A stretch of DNA of 64,000 bases from Comamonadaceae bacterium PBBC2 (GTDB lineage: Bacteria; Pseudomonadota; Gammaproteobacteria; Burkholderiales; Burkholderiaceae_C). Position numbers and translations under genes: made by a program. Each line of letters begins with the position of its first letter. Positions within the stretch are counted from its first letter, which is position 1. This document shows positions 36,273 through 44,493 of this stretch, piece by piece. The notes under the pieces were generated by a model, which saw nothing but the letters and a program-made list of their open reading frames with translations, made no database searches and was not told the DNA's origin. The stretch lies in assembly GCA_002255935.1 (NCBI GenBank), contig NKIO01000004.1, positions 29,124 to 93,123 of the forward strand. Reading direction: 5' to 3'.

Positions 36273-36940
36273 GGTCAGTCAGTGTAGTGATCCTTCCTAA
36301 AAAGCCGTAATCAGATTTGCAGAGGATTGATTTGAGTTTCTTATAACGGCTGAAGCAGTTAATGCGCCGAACTCAACTGTTTGGAGACGTCAGCATATCT
36401 ACCTGCTACCACATGAAAATGACAGGTTGCAACTTAAAAGCGGTCTTTGACTTGGGTTGGTCGAATTTCCGCTTCGGGTCGTTAGTACCCGGTCGCACCC
36501 ATATAAAGCGGACCGTCATCACCTTGAAGCGATCCAGAGCTTTGCAAGTGTCAGCTGGTCACCTGAAAGCGGTCAGCGAACCTAACATTGACGATTGAAT
36601 TTGAGTGACTGCTTCTAGCATAAAGCTAACAAGTGACTGCGGGACACGACCGGCAGCTATCGCTGCAAGTGAGTCATTCAGCCCACGGCCAAAGTAGGTG
36701 GGTCGAGAAGTTGTTTGGATGGCCCTAAAAAAACAGACCTCAGTGAGCCAACTTCCAAAAAAGTACAAGGCTCAATGGGCCACGCCTACGACGTTGAATG
36801 ATCGGGTTGGTTGGAAGCCGCATGAAATCAAACACTTACCTTTTGGTGTCCCACCATCATCAGTGGGCTTCAGCATGATGCCAGTTGCAGTGGCGCAGCC
36901 TGAACTGCCCACTTCATCCAAGGTCTTGAGCAGCGTTGGT
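36273..36940. other. Gene-poor, A/T-richer stretch
   Basis: About 670 bases without a gene I can support. Short frames exist on both strands, but their products show no family and have unusual composition. Several AAGCGG-containing segments occur near 36436, 36502 and 36562 (for example AAAAGCGGTC and GAAAGCGGTC), giving the look of decayed or repeated non-coding DNA. No transposase fragment is identifiable. The stretch runs up to the LexA-box promoter at 36947. Confidence 0.4.
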
Positions 36941-36946
36941 ATTTTC

Positions 36947-36977
36947 TTGAAAAGACTGTACGAATAAACAGTATACT
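36947..36977 (+). promoter_or_regulatory. Putative SOS promoter with LexA box
   Basis: CTGT-N8-ACAG at 36956-36971 is a perfect match to the core LexA operator of proteobacteria. It sits between a -35-like TTGAAA (36947-36952) and a -10-like TATACT (36972-36977), so repressor binding would block the polymerase. The spacer of 19 bases is longer than optimal. The small membrane protein gene begins 30 bases downstream of the -10. Confidence 0.65.
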
Positions 36978-37007
36978 GAGCCCTCATCCACATTTCAGGG
37001 AGTGAAG

Positions 37008-37205
37008 ATGAAATCCAAATACAGGATCAACTGGGCGCACGTCATGGACGCGTTTCGGTCCGGCGGGACCTTGATGATCATGCAGGGCGTTCTGTTCGGG
37101 CTCTTTGTTGAATCACCTCAACTGGTCGCGTGGGCCAAAGGCTCCGTTTTGGTGGGCCTGGTCTTTTGGGCAGGCGCCAGTCTTGCCAAGCAGCAAGACT
37201 TTTAA
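37008..37205 (+). CDS. Small membrane protein under a LexA box
   Basis: A 65-residue protein with a basic N-terminus (MKSKYRINWAHVMDAF) and two hydrophobic stretches, about residues 20-33 (GTLMIMQGVLFGLF) and 43-60 (KGSVLVGLVFWAGASL). AGGGAG precedes ATG 37008, and an intrinsic terminator follows, so it is a self-contained transcription unit. I do not recognise a family. The combination of SOS-type promoter and short membrane protein recalls SOS-induced membrane toxins such as TisB in general design only; no sequence similarity is claimed. Confidence 0.7.
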   Translation: MKSKYRINWAHVMDAFRSGGTLMIMQGVLFGLFVESPQLVAWAKGSVLVGLVFWAGASLAKQQDF

Positions 37206-37281
37206 CCCCAGCGCCAACGGGTCGCCCGCTGGTGCGCGATCTGCCGATGCATTGCAGTTGCCTTGATCATTTCATGGCTTT

Positions 37282-37314
37282 AGCCCCTCAGCCAGCAGGT
37301 TGAGGGGCTTTTTT
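37282..37314 (+). terminator. Intrinsic terminator after the small membrane protein
   Basis: AGCCCCTCA and TGAGGGGCT form a 9-bp stem with a loop of ten bases followed by six T. It ends the plus-strand unit; the opposite strand lacks an equal T-run on its side. Confidence 0.88.
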
Positions 37315-37322
37315 GACGGCCA

Positions 37323-37640
37323 TCAGGGTTGGGGGCCCCAAGGCGCAGACAGCATGAGCTTGTTGTTTTGTTCGCGGATCAGTGGGCGTATTTTGGCGGC
37401 GAAGGCCATGAACTCGGGGTCGCTGAACACGCCGGCCCAAAATGCGCGGCGGTCGGCGTCGTCGTCAAACTTCCAGATGTGGATCAGCTCATTGAGAGCG
37501 CCGATGTCGCCGGTGAAATAGCCCACCAGTTTTTGCGGGTGCTTGGACAGCGCGGGCCAGCCTTCGTGGGTGTAGAGGGCGGTCAGCTCGGCCATTTTGC
37601 CGACGATGGCCGAGTAGGTGCGCAGTTCATAAATTGCCAT
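37323..37640 (-). CDS. NIPSNAP-family protein
   Basis: A 105-residue dimeric alpha/beta barrel-type protein. MAIYELRTYSAIVGKMAEL is the NIPSNAP start, followed by LVGYFTGDIGALNELIHIWKF and the PEFMAFAAKIRPLI segment. Family members are often encoded beside catabolic genes, where their role is unclear. It follows a Bug receptor gene on the same strand after 63 bases, so both may belong to one unit. Confidence 0.9.
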   Translation of the reverse strand: MAIYELRTYSAIVGKMAELTALYTHEGWPALSKHPQKLVGYFTGDIGALNELIHIWKFDDDADRRAFWAGVFSDPEFMAFAAKIRPLIREQNNKLMLSAPWGPQP

Positions 37641-37703
37641 GGTTGTCTCCTGAAGGGTGGATGAAACAGGTGATTGCGTAGAGCCAGGACGGTGTGGGGG
37701 CGC

Positions 37704-38687
37704 TCAAACCCCTTCCGGCACGATCTTCGCCCGCGCAATGACGGGCTTCCAGCGGGCTTGTTCTTGCAAGATGAAAGCTTCAAATTCGGCACGGGTGTTG
37801 CCCACGGCCAAGGCGTTGTCTTGGCTGAGTTTGTCGCTCACGGTTTTGCCACGTGCGGCTTTGACGGCTTCTTGCTCCAGCCGGTCGATGTGGGCCTTGG
37901 GCCATTTGCTGGGGGCCAGCAGGCCGTACCACTGGGTCATCTCAAAGCCTTTGTAGCCCTGCTCGGCCACGGTGGGCACATCGGGCAGTTGCGGCAGACG
38001 CGAGCTGGTGCCGATGGCGATGCAGCGCAACTTGCCCGCCTTGATGAACGGCATCAGCGCAGGCGCGCCTGCTGCGGCCGCTTGCAATCGGCCGGCCATC
38101 AGGTCGGTCAGCATGGGGCCGGTGCCGCGGTAAGGCACGTGCAGCATGAAGGTGTCGGTGGCCATCTTGAGGTATTCAAAAGCCAGGTGCCCGGCGCTGC
38201 CGTTGCCGGCCGAGCCGTAGTTCAGCTGGCCGGGTTTGGACTTGGCATAGGCCACGAACTCTTTAAGATTTTTCACGGGCAGATCGGGGTGCACCACGTA
38301 CAGGCTGGGCACTTTGGAGATCAGCGTGATCGGCACAAAGTCTTTGTTGGCGTCGTAGGGCAGCTTGGGGAAGATGTAGGGGTTCACCGCCAAGGTGCCG
38401 ATGTGGCCCAAGATCAGGGTGTGCTCGTCGGTGCTGCCCGCCACCTCTTGCATGGCGATGTTGCCGGCTGCGCCGGGCTTGTTGTCCACGAACACGCTTT
38501 GGCCCAAGGTCTTGGCCATTTCGCCGGCCACGGCGCGGGCCACGATCTCGGAGCTGCCGCCGGGTGCAAAGGGCACCACCAGGCGCAGTGGCTTGTTGGG
38601 CCAAGTGTCGGCCTGGGCCAACCAAGGGGTGGCCGACAGCGCGGCGGTTTGAGCCACCCATTGGCGGCGTGTGGTCGAAGCGAACAT
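37704..38687 (-). CDS. Bug-type periplasmic solute receptor beside NIPSNAP
   Basis: Receptor of 327 residues. The N-terminus MFASTTRRQWVAQTAALSAT is twin-arginine-like (TTRRQWV) and leads to a cleavage region near LAQADTWP. Bug motifs are LRLVVPFAPGGSSEIVARAV, VFVDNKPGAAGNIA and NYGSAGNGSAGHLA. It is the fourth Bug protein in the window. With the NIPSNAP gene it forms a small unit of unknown substrate. ATG 38687 was chosen because it immediately precedes the export signal; the open frame continues upstream without similarity. Confidence 0.9.
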   Translation of the reverse strand: MFASTTRRQWVAQTAALSATPWLAQADTWPNKPLRLVVPFAPGGSSEIVARAVAGEMAKTLGQSVFVDNKPGAAGNIAMQEVAGSTDEHTLILGHIGTLAVNPYIFPKLPYDANKDFVPITLISKVPSLYVVHPDLPVKNLKEFVAYAKSKPGQLNYGSAGNGSAGHLAFEYLKMATDTFMLHVPYRGTGPMLTDLMAGRLQAAAAGAPALMPFIKAGKLRCIAIGTSSRLPQLPDVPTVAEQGYKGFEMTQWYGLLAPSKWPKAHIDRLEQEAVKAARGKTVSDKLSQDNALAVGNTRAEFEAFILQEQARWKPVIARAKIVPEGV

Positions 38688-38727
38688 GGAGCTCCTCGGG
38701 TCAGGTCTGTAAATACTAACCGTCAGG

Positions 38728-38749
38728 GCCCGCGATCCACGTCGCGGGC
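38728..38749. other. Perfect hairpin between divergent genes
   Basis: GCCCGCG and CGCGGGC (7 bp, loop of eight) lie midway between the divergent Bug and Cys-rich genes. It could be an operator or a structured leader; nothing decides between them. Confidence 0.3.
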
Positions 38750-38783
38750 GTTCACAATGGCGCAAGTCCCACCCGCCTGAATC

Positions 38784-39206
38784 ATGAGCACAGAACAAGC
38801 CCCCCTGCTGGCCGCAGATTTGAAAGCACTGGCCCAAAAGCCGTCTCAGGCGTGCAGCTGCAGCATGGGCGCTTGCGCCGCTTGGGAGAGCGTGCCCGGT
38901 GAGCGCTGGCCTGCCGTGCAGCTGACGCCCTTGGGCAGCTTGCGCCCGGCCGACCGCTTTGGCCCCGAGCCGACGTACGAAGAATGGCACCCCCACAAGA
39001 CCCGTTACGACTCGGTGGATGCGCCGATTGCACCGGCCTTCTTTCCGTACAACCGCTGCGATGTGTTCGGCTGCGGGGTTTGCGGCCGGGTCTTGCTCAA
39101 GTACACCGAGTACGGCGGCTACTACGTCGATGACCGTGTGCGGGCGGTACGTGCCGATTTGGTGATCGCCCAAGACAAAGCCCCTGAGGACGACGGCGCA
39201 TCCTGA
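38784..39206 (+). CDS. Cys-rich protein of unknown function
   Basis: A 140-residue, soluble-looking protein I cannot assign. Cysteines cluster in two groups: Cys24-X-Cys26-X4-Cys31 (ACSCSMGAC) and Cys92-X4-Cys97-X2-Cys100 (RCDVFGCGVCG), the pattern of a possible zinc or iron-sulfur site. In between is an aromatic and acidic stretch (PEPTYEEWHPHKTRYDSVD), and after the second cluster LLKYTEYGGYYVDDRVR. There is no signal peptide. It is divergent from the Bug gene and convergent with a YceI gene. The coding frame is convincing by length and composition. Confidence 0.75.
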   Translation: MSTEQAPLLAADLKALAQKPSQACSCSMGACAAWESVPGERWPAVQLTPLGSLRPADRFGPEPTYEEWHPHKTRYDSVDAPIAPAFFPYNRCDVFGCGVCGRVLLKYTEYGGYYVDDRVRAVRADLVIAQDKAPEDDGAS

Positions 39207-39221
39207 GGGGCTTGTGCGTTG

Positions 39222-39245
39222 CATGACCCGGTGGCCGGGGTCATG
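39222..39245. terminator. Stem-loop between convergent genes
   Basis: CATGACCC pairs with GGGTCATG across a GC-rich loop in the 58-base gap where the Cys-rich gene and the YceI gene converge. There is no T-run, so terminator function is only probable by position. Confidence 0.4.
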
Positions 39246-39264
39246 AGGTCATGGGCTCAGTGGC

Positions 39265-39846
39265 TCACTGGGCGGCCATGGCTTCGATCGAAATGTCGAT
39301 GCGCACTTCGTCGGCCACATAAGGCACGTACTTGGCGGCATTGAATTCAGAGCGCTTGATGTTGGTGAAAGCGTTGGCGCCCAAAGCGGGCTTTTTGGCC
39401 ATGGGGTGGGGCTTGGCTTCAAAGCCGGTCACGGTCAAGGTCACGGCCTTGGTCACGCCTTTGATGGTCAGGTTGCCTTCGATGGCTTTGGGCTTGTCGC
39501 CTTCAAACACCACTTTGGTGGACTTGAAGGTGGCCTTGGGGAACTTGGCGGTGTCCAAGAAGTCTTCGCCCTGGATGTGGCCGTTGAAGTCCACCGAGCC
39601 GGTGTTGACCGAGGTCATGTCGATTTCGATGTCCACCGAGCCTGTTTTGGCTTCGGCATCGAACACCACTTTGCCGCTGGTTTTGCTGAAGCTGCTCAGC
39701 TGGGTCGAGAAGCCAAAGTGGTTGTACGAAAAACGCGGGAAGGTGTGGTTGGCGTCCACGTTGTAGGTCACCGGTGCGGCCAATGCCGAGCCAGCGGCCA
39801 GGGATGCAAAGGCCAAAGCGGCGCTGAGTTTTTTCAAAGATGTCAT
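39265..39846 (-). CDS. YceI-family periplasmic protein (second copy)
   Basis: Periplasmic lipocalin-like YceI protein of 193 residues that binds long isoprenoid-type ligands in characterised members. The signal peptide is SLKKLSAALAFASLAAGSALA, followed by VTYNVDANHTFPRFSYNHFG, FNGHIQGEDFLDTAKFPKA and LTIKGVTKAVTLTVTG. It is the third gene of a minus-strand unit with cytochrome b561 and another YceI, a widespread arrangement implying a shared role in quinone or electron-carrier handling. Start at ATG 39846 precedes the signal peptide; 25 bases separate it from the preceding YceI. Confidence 0.93.
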   Translation of the reverse strand: MTSLKKLSAALAFASLAAGSALAAPVTYNVDANHTFPRFSYNHFGFSTQLSSFSKTSGKVVFDAEAKTGSVDIEIDMTSVNTGSVDFNGHIQGEDFLDTAKFPKATFKSTKVVFEGDKPKAIEGNLTIKGVTKAVTLTVTGFEAKPHPMAKKPALGANAFTNIKRSEFNAAKYVPYVADEVRIDISIEAMAAQ

Positions 39847-39871
39847 GGGTTGTACTCCGTGGGGTTGAAAT

Positions 39872-40432
39872 TCATTTGCCCGGTTGGGCGGTGAGGGAAA
39901 AGTTGACCTGGATGTCGTTGGCCACCACATCGAACTTGGCCCACATGCCTTCGCCGATGTTGAAGTCGCCCCGCTTGAGGGTGAAGCTGCCACTGAGCAC
40001 GCCGTCTTTGCCTTGCGCCGTGTGCTTCATCGGGAACTTCACCTCGCGGGTCTGGCCCTTGATGGTCAGGCTGCCGGTGACTTCGTATTGGTTGGGCGCG
40101 GTGGGCTTGAACTGCTTGGCCACAAAGCTGGCCTTGGGAAAGGCCGCCGCATTGAACCAGGACTTGGTCACGACTTCGTCGTCGGCCTCGCTCGATCCGG
40201 CATCCACGCTGGCCAGCTCCACGTCAAAGCTGGCTTTGCCAGCTTCGGCTTTGGCGGGGTCAAAGTTGACCTGCGCGGCAAACTTCTTGAAGCGACCGTC
40301 CACGGCCACGCCCATTTGCTTGTAGCTGAAGGTCACGCTGCTTTTGGCGGGAACGATGGCCTGGTAAGGGGCCGCTTGTGCCTGCAGGGCCAAGGCGGTG
40401 GCGGCGAGCGCCAGTGTTTTCAAAAATTTCAT
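39872..40432 (-). CDS. YceI-family periplasmic protein (first copy)
   Basis: A 186-residue YceI protein with signal peptide MKFLKTLALAATALALQAQA. It has VTFSYKQMGVAVDGRFKKF (binding-pocket strand), FNAAAFPKASFVAKQF and LTIKGQTREVKFPM. It differs enough from the neighbouring YceI (no NHFG motif) that the two probably arose by an old duplication. It lies seven bases downstream of the cytochrome b561 gene and is likely in the same transcript. Confidence 0.93.
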   Translation of the reverse strand: MKFLKTLALAATALALQAQAAPYQAIVPAKSSVTFSYKQMGVAVDGRFKKFAAQVNFDPAKAEAGKASFDVELASVDAGSSEADDEVVTKSWFNAAAFPKASFVAKQFKPTAPNQYEVTGSLTIKGQTREVKFPMKHTAQGKDGVLSGSFTLKRGDFNIGEGMWAKFDVVANDIQVNFSLTAQPGK

Positions 40433-40439
40433 GGTGTTC

Positions 40440-40979
40440 TCAGGGTTGGGGTTGGCCGGGCAACATGCGGCGCAGCGTGTCGTCTTTGTGCACAAAGTGG
40501 TGCATCAAGGCGGCCAGCGCATGCACCACGATCAGCAGGAGAAAGCCGACGTTCAGCGCGCTGTGCAGCTCGGCCAGCGAGCGGCCCAAGGCCTTGTCTT
40601 TGCCAATCAGGTCCGGGATCGGCAGCACGCCGAACCAGACGGTTTGAAAGCCCTTGGCCGAGCTCATCAGCCAGCCGCTCAAGGGGATGACGACCATGAA
40701 CACATAAAGCATCCAGTGGCCTGCCATGGCGGCCAGCTTCACGGCGCCGTACAGGCTTGCCGACATGGGCGGTGGCCGGTGCGTGATGCGCCAGGCCAGG
40801 CGCACCCAAACCAACACAAAAACCGTCACGCCGGCCCATTTGTGCCAGGAGTAGAGCTGCAGTTTTTCGGGCGACAGGGGCAGGTCGCTCATGTAAAAGC
40901 CCAGGCCCAGCAGGCCAAAGACCATGAGGGCCATCAGCCAGTGCAGGCTTTTGGCAAGGGGGGTGTAGTGGGTGCTCAT
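40440..40979 (-). CDS. Cytochrome b561
   Basis: Di-heme inner-membrane cytochrome of 179 residues with four transmembrane segments. Candidate heme ligands include His13 (KSLHWLM), His46 (YSWHKWAG) and histidines near the C-terminus (VVHALAALMHHFVH). Members oxidise quinol or transfer electrons to periplasmic partners. With the two YceI genes downstream it forms the classic b561-YceI unit. The start at 40979 has no competing start nearby. Confidence 0.94.
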   Translation of the reverse strand: MSTHYTPLAKSLHWLMALMVFGLLGLGFYMSDLPLSPEKLQLYSWHKWAGVTVFVLVWVRLAWRITHRPPPMSASLYGAVKLAAMAGHWMLYVFMVVIPLSGWLMSSAKGFQTVWFGVLPIPDLIGKDKALGRSLAELHSALNVGFLLLIVVHALAALMHHFVHKDDTLRRMLPGQPQP

Positions 40980-40991
40980 CGTGTGTCCAAT

Positions 40992-41777
40992 TCAGTGGAA
41001 AGTGTAGCCATCCATGGCGATCACATGGTCACTGATGCCCCGAAAAAACGCTTCTGGCTGTGCGTCAGCACCCGCAGCGCCCCAAGCGGTGAACAAAGGC
41101 AGCAAATGTTCGTCGGTGGGGTGGGCGCGTTGGCCGGCTGCTTGCTGGCGGTAGTTCAGCAAAGCGGCCACATCGCGCTGCACCATGTGGGTGTGGACCC
41201 AGTCGGCAAAGGCTTGCACATAGGCCGGTGTGGCACCGCCTTGCATGCTCACCATCATGAAGTCGCGCAGGTTGTGCGTCACGTTGCCCGAGCCGATGAC
41301 CAGGATGTTTTGCGCGGTCAGCGGTGCCAGCGCCTGGCCCACGCGCAAGGCGTGTGCCGGGCCCAGATGGCTTTGCACCGACAGCGGGACGATCGGGATG
41401 TCGGCATCCGGAAACATTTGGCGCAAAGGTGTCCAGGCGCCGTGGTCCAGGCCGCGCTGAGCGTCTTGCGCTGCGGGCAGGCCGGCCGCTTGCAAGGCGG
41501 CCACCACCTGCGCTGCGGCTTCGGGGCAGCCAGTGGCCGGGTATTGCATCTGGTACAGGCGCGGGTCAAAGCCACCAAAGTCGTGGAGGGTCTCGGGCCG
41601 GGTGGCAAAGCCCACGGTGGGCACGGCCGTTTCCCAGTGTGGGCTGACCACCACGATGGCACGGGGCGTGCCCAGCTGAGGCACCAACTGGCTCATGGCC
41701 GCGCCAGCAGCGCCAGGGTGCAGGGCAAACATGGGCGAGCCGTGCGGCACAAACAAAACAGATTTGGGGGAAGGCAT
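40992..41777 (-). CDS. ygiD: DODA-type extradiol ring-cleavage dioxygenase
   Basis: LigB-fold dioxygenase of 261 residues. Metal-binding residues are in VPHGSPMFALHPG, VVSPHWETAV and the later His of LDHGAWTPLRQMF, with a C-terminal RGISDHVIAMDGYTF. This is the YgiD/4,5-DOPA-extradiol dioxygenase group. It is divergent from a LysR gene with an inverted repeat between, so it is probably induced by an aromatic catechol-like compound. The start at ATG 41777 precedes the conserved VLFVPHGSP; the frame continues upstream but through the regulatory gap. Confidence 0.92.
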   Translation of the reverse strand: MPSPKSVLFVPHGSPMFALHPGAAGAAMSQLVPQLGTPRAIVVVSPHWETAVPTVGFATRPETLHDFGGFDPRLYQMQYPATGCPEAAAQVVAALQAAGLPAAQDAQRGLDHGAWTPLRQMFPDADIPIVPLSVQSHLGPAHALRVGQALAPLTAQNILVIGSGNVTHNLRDFMMVSMQGGATPAYVQAFADWVHTHMVQRDVAALLNYRQQAAGQRAHPTDEHLLPLFTAWGAAGADAQPEAFFRGISDHVIAMDGYTFH

Positions 41778-41821
41778 GGGTCGGACTGTAGAGCGGGATG
41801 AAGAACAGAAAAAGTAACCAA

Positions 41822-41842
41822 TGTGCAAATGTTTGTTGCACA
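41822..41842. promoter_or_regulatory. LysR operator candidate, DODA-LysR gap
   Basis: TGTGCAA and TTGCACA are perfect 7-bp inverted arms around a 7-base centre, ten bases upstream of the LysR start and 45 upstream of the dioxygenase start. The position fits autorepression plus control of the divergent gene. Confidence 0.6.
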
Positions 41843-41852
41843 ATCAGCAACA

Positions 41853-42737
41853 ATGGACAAACTCGATGCGATGCAAACCTTTGTGCGGGTGGCCGAAGCC
41901 GGCAGCTTCACCGCTGTGGCTGACCAGCTGCAGGTGGCCCGTTCGGTCATCACGCGCCAGATCGCCGCGCTGGAAAAGCAACTGCGCGTCAAGCTCATCA
42001 CGCGCAGCACCCGCAGCCTGACGCTCACGGCTGCTGGCGCGGCTTACCTCGAAAAGTGCCGCGTCATCCTCAACATGGTGGACGCGGCCGAGGCCAGCTT
42101 GGACGAAGAAAAGGCCGTGCCGCGTGGGCGCATCCGGCTGGGCTTGCCGTTGAGCTTTGGCTTGCAGCGGCTGATGCCGGCCTTGCTGGCCTTTGCCAAA
42201 GCGCAGCCGCACATCGAGCTGATGATGGATTTCTCGGACCAGCGGGCCAACCTGATCGAAGAAGGCATCGACCTGTCGATCCGCATCACCGCCGATTTGC
42301 AGCCGGGCGACATCGTGCGGCACCTGGGCGATTGCCGCTTGCTCACGCTGGCTTCGCCCGCCTACTTGTCGGCGCATGGCCAGCCACTGCACCCCGCGCA
42401 ATTGCGGCACCACGAATGCCTGATCTATTCCATGACCATGAACGCGGCCACTTGGGCCTATGCCGAGGCGGGACAGGTCAGCGCCTTTGCGGTGCGTGGC
42501 CGCATCCGGTCCAACAACGGCGTGGCGCTCACACAGGCGGCGGCCGAGGGGCTGGGCATCACGCGCCAGCCGGACTTCATCGCCGAGCCCTTTTTGGCGC
42601 GGGGCGAAGTGGTCGAGTTGCTGCAAGACTTTGCGCCACCGCCTTTGGGCATTTACGCGGTCTTGCCCAGCAACCGTTACATCCCGCACCGGGTGAATGT
42701 GCTGATCGAGCACCTGGCCCAGTCTTTGAAGCCTTGA
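41853..42737 (+). CDS. LysR-type regulator beside DODA dioxygenase
   Basis: Regulator of 294 residues of the CrgA/DmlR-like LysR group: helix-turn-helix AEAGSFTAVADQLQVARSVITR and effector segments MDFSDQRANLIEEGIDLSIR and EGLGITRQPDFIAEPF. Start ATG 41853 (MDKLDAMQTF) is the usual N-terminus; frames starting earlier would cover the operator dyad. It likely controls the divergent dioxygenase gene and itself. It does not resemble the two TsaR-like regulators elsewhere in the window beyond the fold. Confidence 0.93.
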   Translation: MDKLDAMQTFVRVAEAGSFTAVADQLQVARSVITRQIAALEKQLRVKLITRSTRSLTLTAAGAAYLEKCRVILNMVDAAEASLDEEKAVPRGRIRLGLPLSFGLQRLMPALLAFAKAQPHIELMMDFSDQRANLIEEGIDLSIRITADLQPGDIVRHLGDCRLLTLASPAYLSAHGQPLHPAQLRHHECLIYSMTMNAATWAYAEAGQVSAFAVRGRIRSNNGVALTQAAAEGLGITRQPDFIAEPFLARGEVVELLQDFAPPPLGIYAVLPSNRYIPHRVNVLIEHLAQSLKP

Positions 42738-42821
42738 GCCTGTCCCGTGCTTGACGCACGCCAGACCCATTTCGGACACAATGCGCCCACAGCCGATTCA
42801 GGCGTTCATCAGGACCAGCCC

Positions 42822-44258
42822 ATGACCTACCCCAACACCCAACTTTTCATCAACGGCCAATGGTGCGATGCCGAAAGCGGCCGCACCCTGCCCGTCTTCA
42901 ACCCCGCCAACGGCGCCGAAATCGGCCGCTTGGCCCATGCCGGTGTGGCCGATCTGGAGCGTGCCGCCCAAGCCGCGCAAAAAGGCTTTGAAATCTGGCG
43001 CGACACCCCCGCCAATGAGCGCAGCGCCATCATGCGCAAAGCCGCCGCCCTGATGCGCGAACGCGCCCCGCAAATTGCCGAGCTGCTCACGCAAGAGCAA
43101 GGCAAGCCCGTGGGCGAAGCCAAGGTCGAAGTGATGTCGGCCGCCGACATCATCGAGTGGTTTGCCGAAGAAGGCCGCCGTGTCTACGGCCGCATCGTGT
43201 CGCCGCGCAACATCAACGTCCAGCAAAACGTGCTCAAGCAGCCCGTGGGCCCAGTGGCGGCTTTCACGCCTTGGAACTTCCCGGTCAACCAGGTGGTGCG
43301 CAAGATGTCCGCCGCCCTGGCCACCGGTTGCTCGATCATCGTCAAAGCGCCTGAAGAAACCCCCGCATCGCCCGCCGAGCTGATCCGCGCCTTCCAAGAC
43401 GCAGGCGTGCCCGAGGGCGTGATTGGCCTGGTCTACGGCACACCGTCTGAGATCTCGAACTACCTGATCGCGCACCCCGTGATCCGCAAAATCACCTTCA
43501 CCGGCTCCACGCCCGTGGGCAAGCAGTTGGCGGCCTTGGCCGGTCAGCACATGAAGCGCGCCACCATGGAGCTGGGCGGTCATGCCCCGGTGATCGTGGC
43601 CGAAGACGGCGACATCGCTTTGGCGGTCAAGACGGCGGGTGCGGCCAAGTTCCGCAATGCCGGTCAGGTGTGCATCTCGCCCACCCGCTTTTTGGTGCAC
43701 CACAAAATCGCTGAAGAGTTCTCGCAATTGTTGGCAGCACACGCCCAATCGCTCAAGGTGGGTGATGGCTTGGTGGCCGGCACGCAAATGGGCCCCTTGG
43801 CCAACGAGCGCCGTTTGGTGGCCATGCAAGCGATCGTGCAAGACGCCCGCGCCAAAGGCGCCAAGGTGTTGGCCGGTGGCGAACGCATTGGCACCGAAGG
43901 CCTGTTCTTTGCGCCCACGGTCTTGTCGCATGTGCCGCTGGACGCCGATGTGGTGAACAACGAGCCCTTTGGCCCGATTGCCGCGATCCGCACCTTCGAG
44001 AACATCGAAGACGCCATCGCCGAAGCCAACCGCCTGCCTTTCGGTTTGTCGGGTTATGCCTTCACCAACTCGCTCAAGACCTCGCACCTGCTGAGCCAGC
44101 GCCTGGAAGTGGGCATGCTCTGGGTCAACCAGCCCGCCGCTCCTTGGCCCGAGCTGCCTTTTGGCGGCATCAAAGATTCGGGCTACGGCTCCGAAGGCGG
44201 CCCCGAAGCACTCGACGCCTACCTCAACACCAAAACGGTCTCGATCTTCAACGCTTGA
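42822..44258 (+). CDS. NAD-dependent aldehyde dehydrogenase (succinate-semialdehyde type)
   Basis: ALDH of 478 residues: Asn152 (PWNFP), Glu250 (MELGGHAP) and nucleophile Cys284 ([10 protein letters not shown]). Motifs such as [20 protein letters not shown] and [16 protein letters not shown] are of the GabD/SSADH-like branch common in Burkholderiales. It is transcribed alone between the LysR gene and a REP-type repeat array, so the substrate aldehyde cannot be inferred from context. Motif agreement with the ALDH at 23683 (same length, similar QPVGPVAAF segment) points to a common origin. Confidence 0.93.
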   Translation: MTYPNTQLFINGQWCDAESGRTLPVFNPANGAEIGRLAHAGVADLERAAQAAQKGFEIWRDTPANERSAIMRKAAALMRERAPQIAELLTQEQGKPVGEAKVEVMSAADIIEWFAEEGRRVYGRIVSPRNINVQQNVLKQPVGPVAAFTPWNFPVNQVVRKMSAALATGCSIIVKAPEETPASPAELIRAFQDAGVPEGVIGLVYGTPSEISNYLIAHPVIRKITFTGSTPVGKQLAALAGQHMKRATMELGGHAPVIVAEDGDIALAVKTAGAAKFRNAGQVCISPTRFLVHHKIAEEFSQLLAAHAQSLKVGDGLVAGTQMGPLANERRLVAMQAIVQDARAKGAKVLAGGERIGTEGLFFAPTVLSHVPLDADVVNNEPFGPIAAIRTFENIEDAIAEANRLPFGLSGYAFTNSLKTSHLLSQRLEVGMLWVNQPAAPWPELPFGGIKDSGYGSEGGPEALDAYLNTKTVSIFNA

Positions 44259-44293
44259 GCCAGGCCCGACCGACTGGTTGGGTCCTTCCTCTT

Positions 44294-44483
44294 GTAGGTC
44301 GGGGCTTCAGACCCGACATGGGGCGCTTGTTCGGTCAACGTCGGAGCTGAAGCTCCGACCTACGGATGGGCGTTTCAAGTCCTGATTTTTCAACGCTCGA
44401 GGTGTGCCGTTTTGTAGGTCGGGGCTTTAGCCCCGACATGGGGCGCTTGTTCGACCAGCGTCGCAGCTGAAGCCCCGACCTGC
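44294..44483. repeat. Tandem pair of GTAG-type REP palindromes (120-base period)
   Basis: GTAGGTCGGGGCTTCAG with a CCCGACATGG continuation at 44294 faces the inverted GTCGGAGCTGAAGCTCCGAC plus CTAC ending 44363. The same arrangement recurs at 44414-44483, exactly 120 bases further on, with a few changes. This palindrome class also occurs once at 15995-16019. It fills the gap between the ALDH and the convergent PhoX-like gene. Confidence 0.85.
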
Positions 44484-44493
44484 GGATGGGGCT

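Noticed and set aside
36362..36598. Possible 78-residue gene in the gene-poor stretch
   Set aside because: No family, no ribosome site, and the DNA contains repeated AAGCGG segments typical of non-coding decay in this group.
36698..36993. Two opposing short frames just ahead of the LexA box
   Set aside because: Neither has a ribosome site or family; one would have to be transcribed through the LexA-box promoter from the opposite side.
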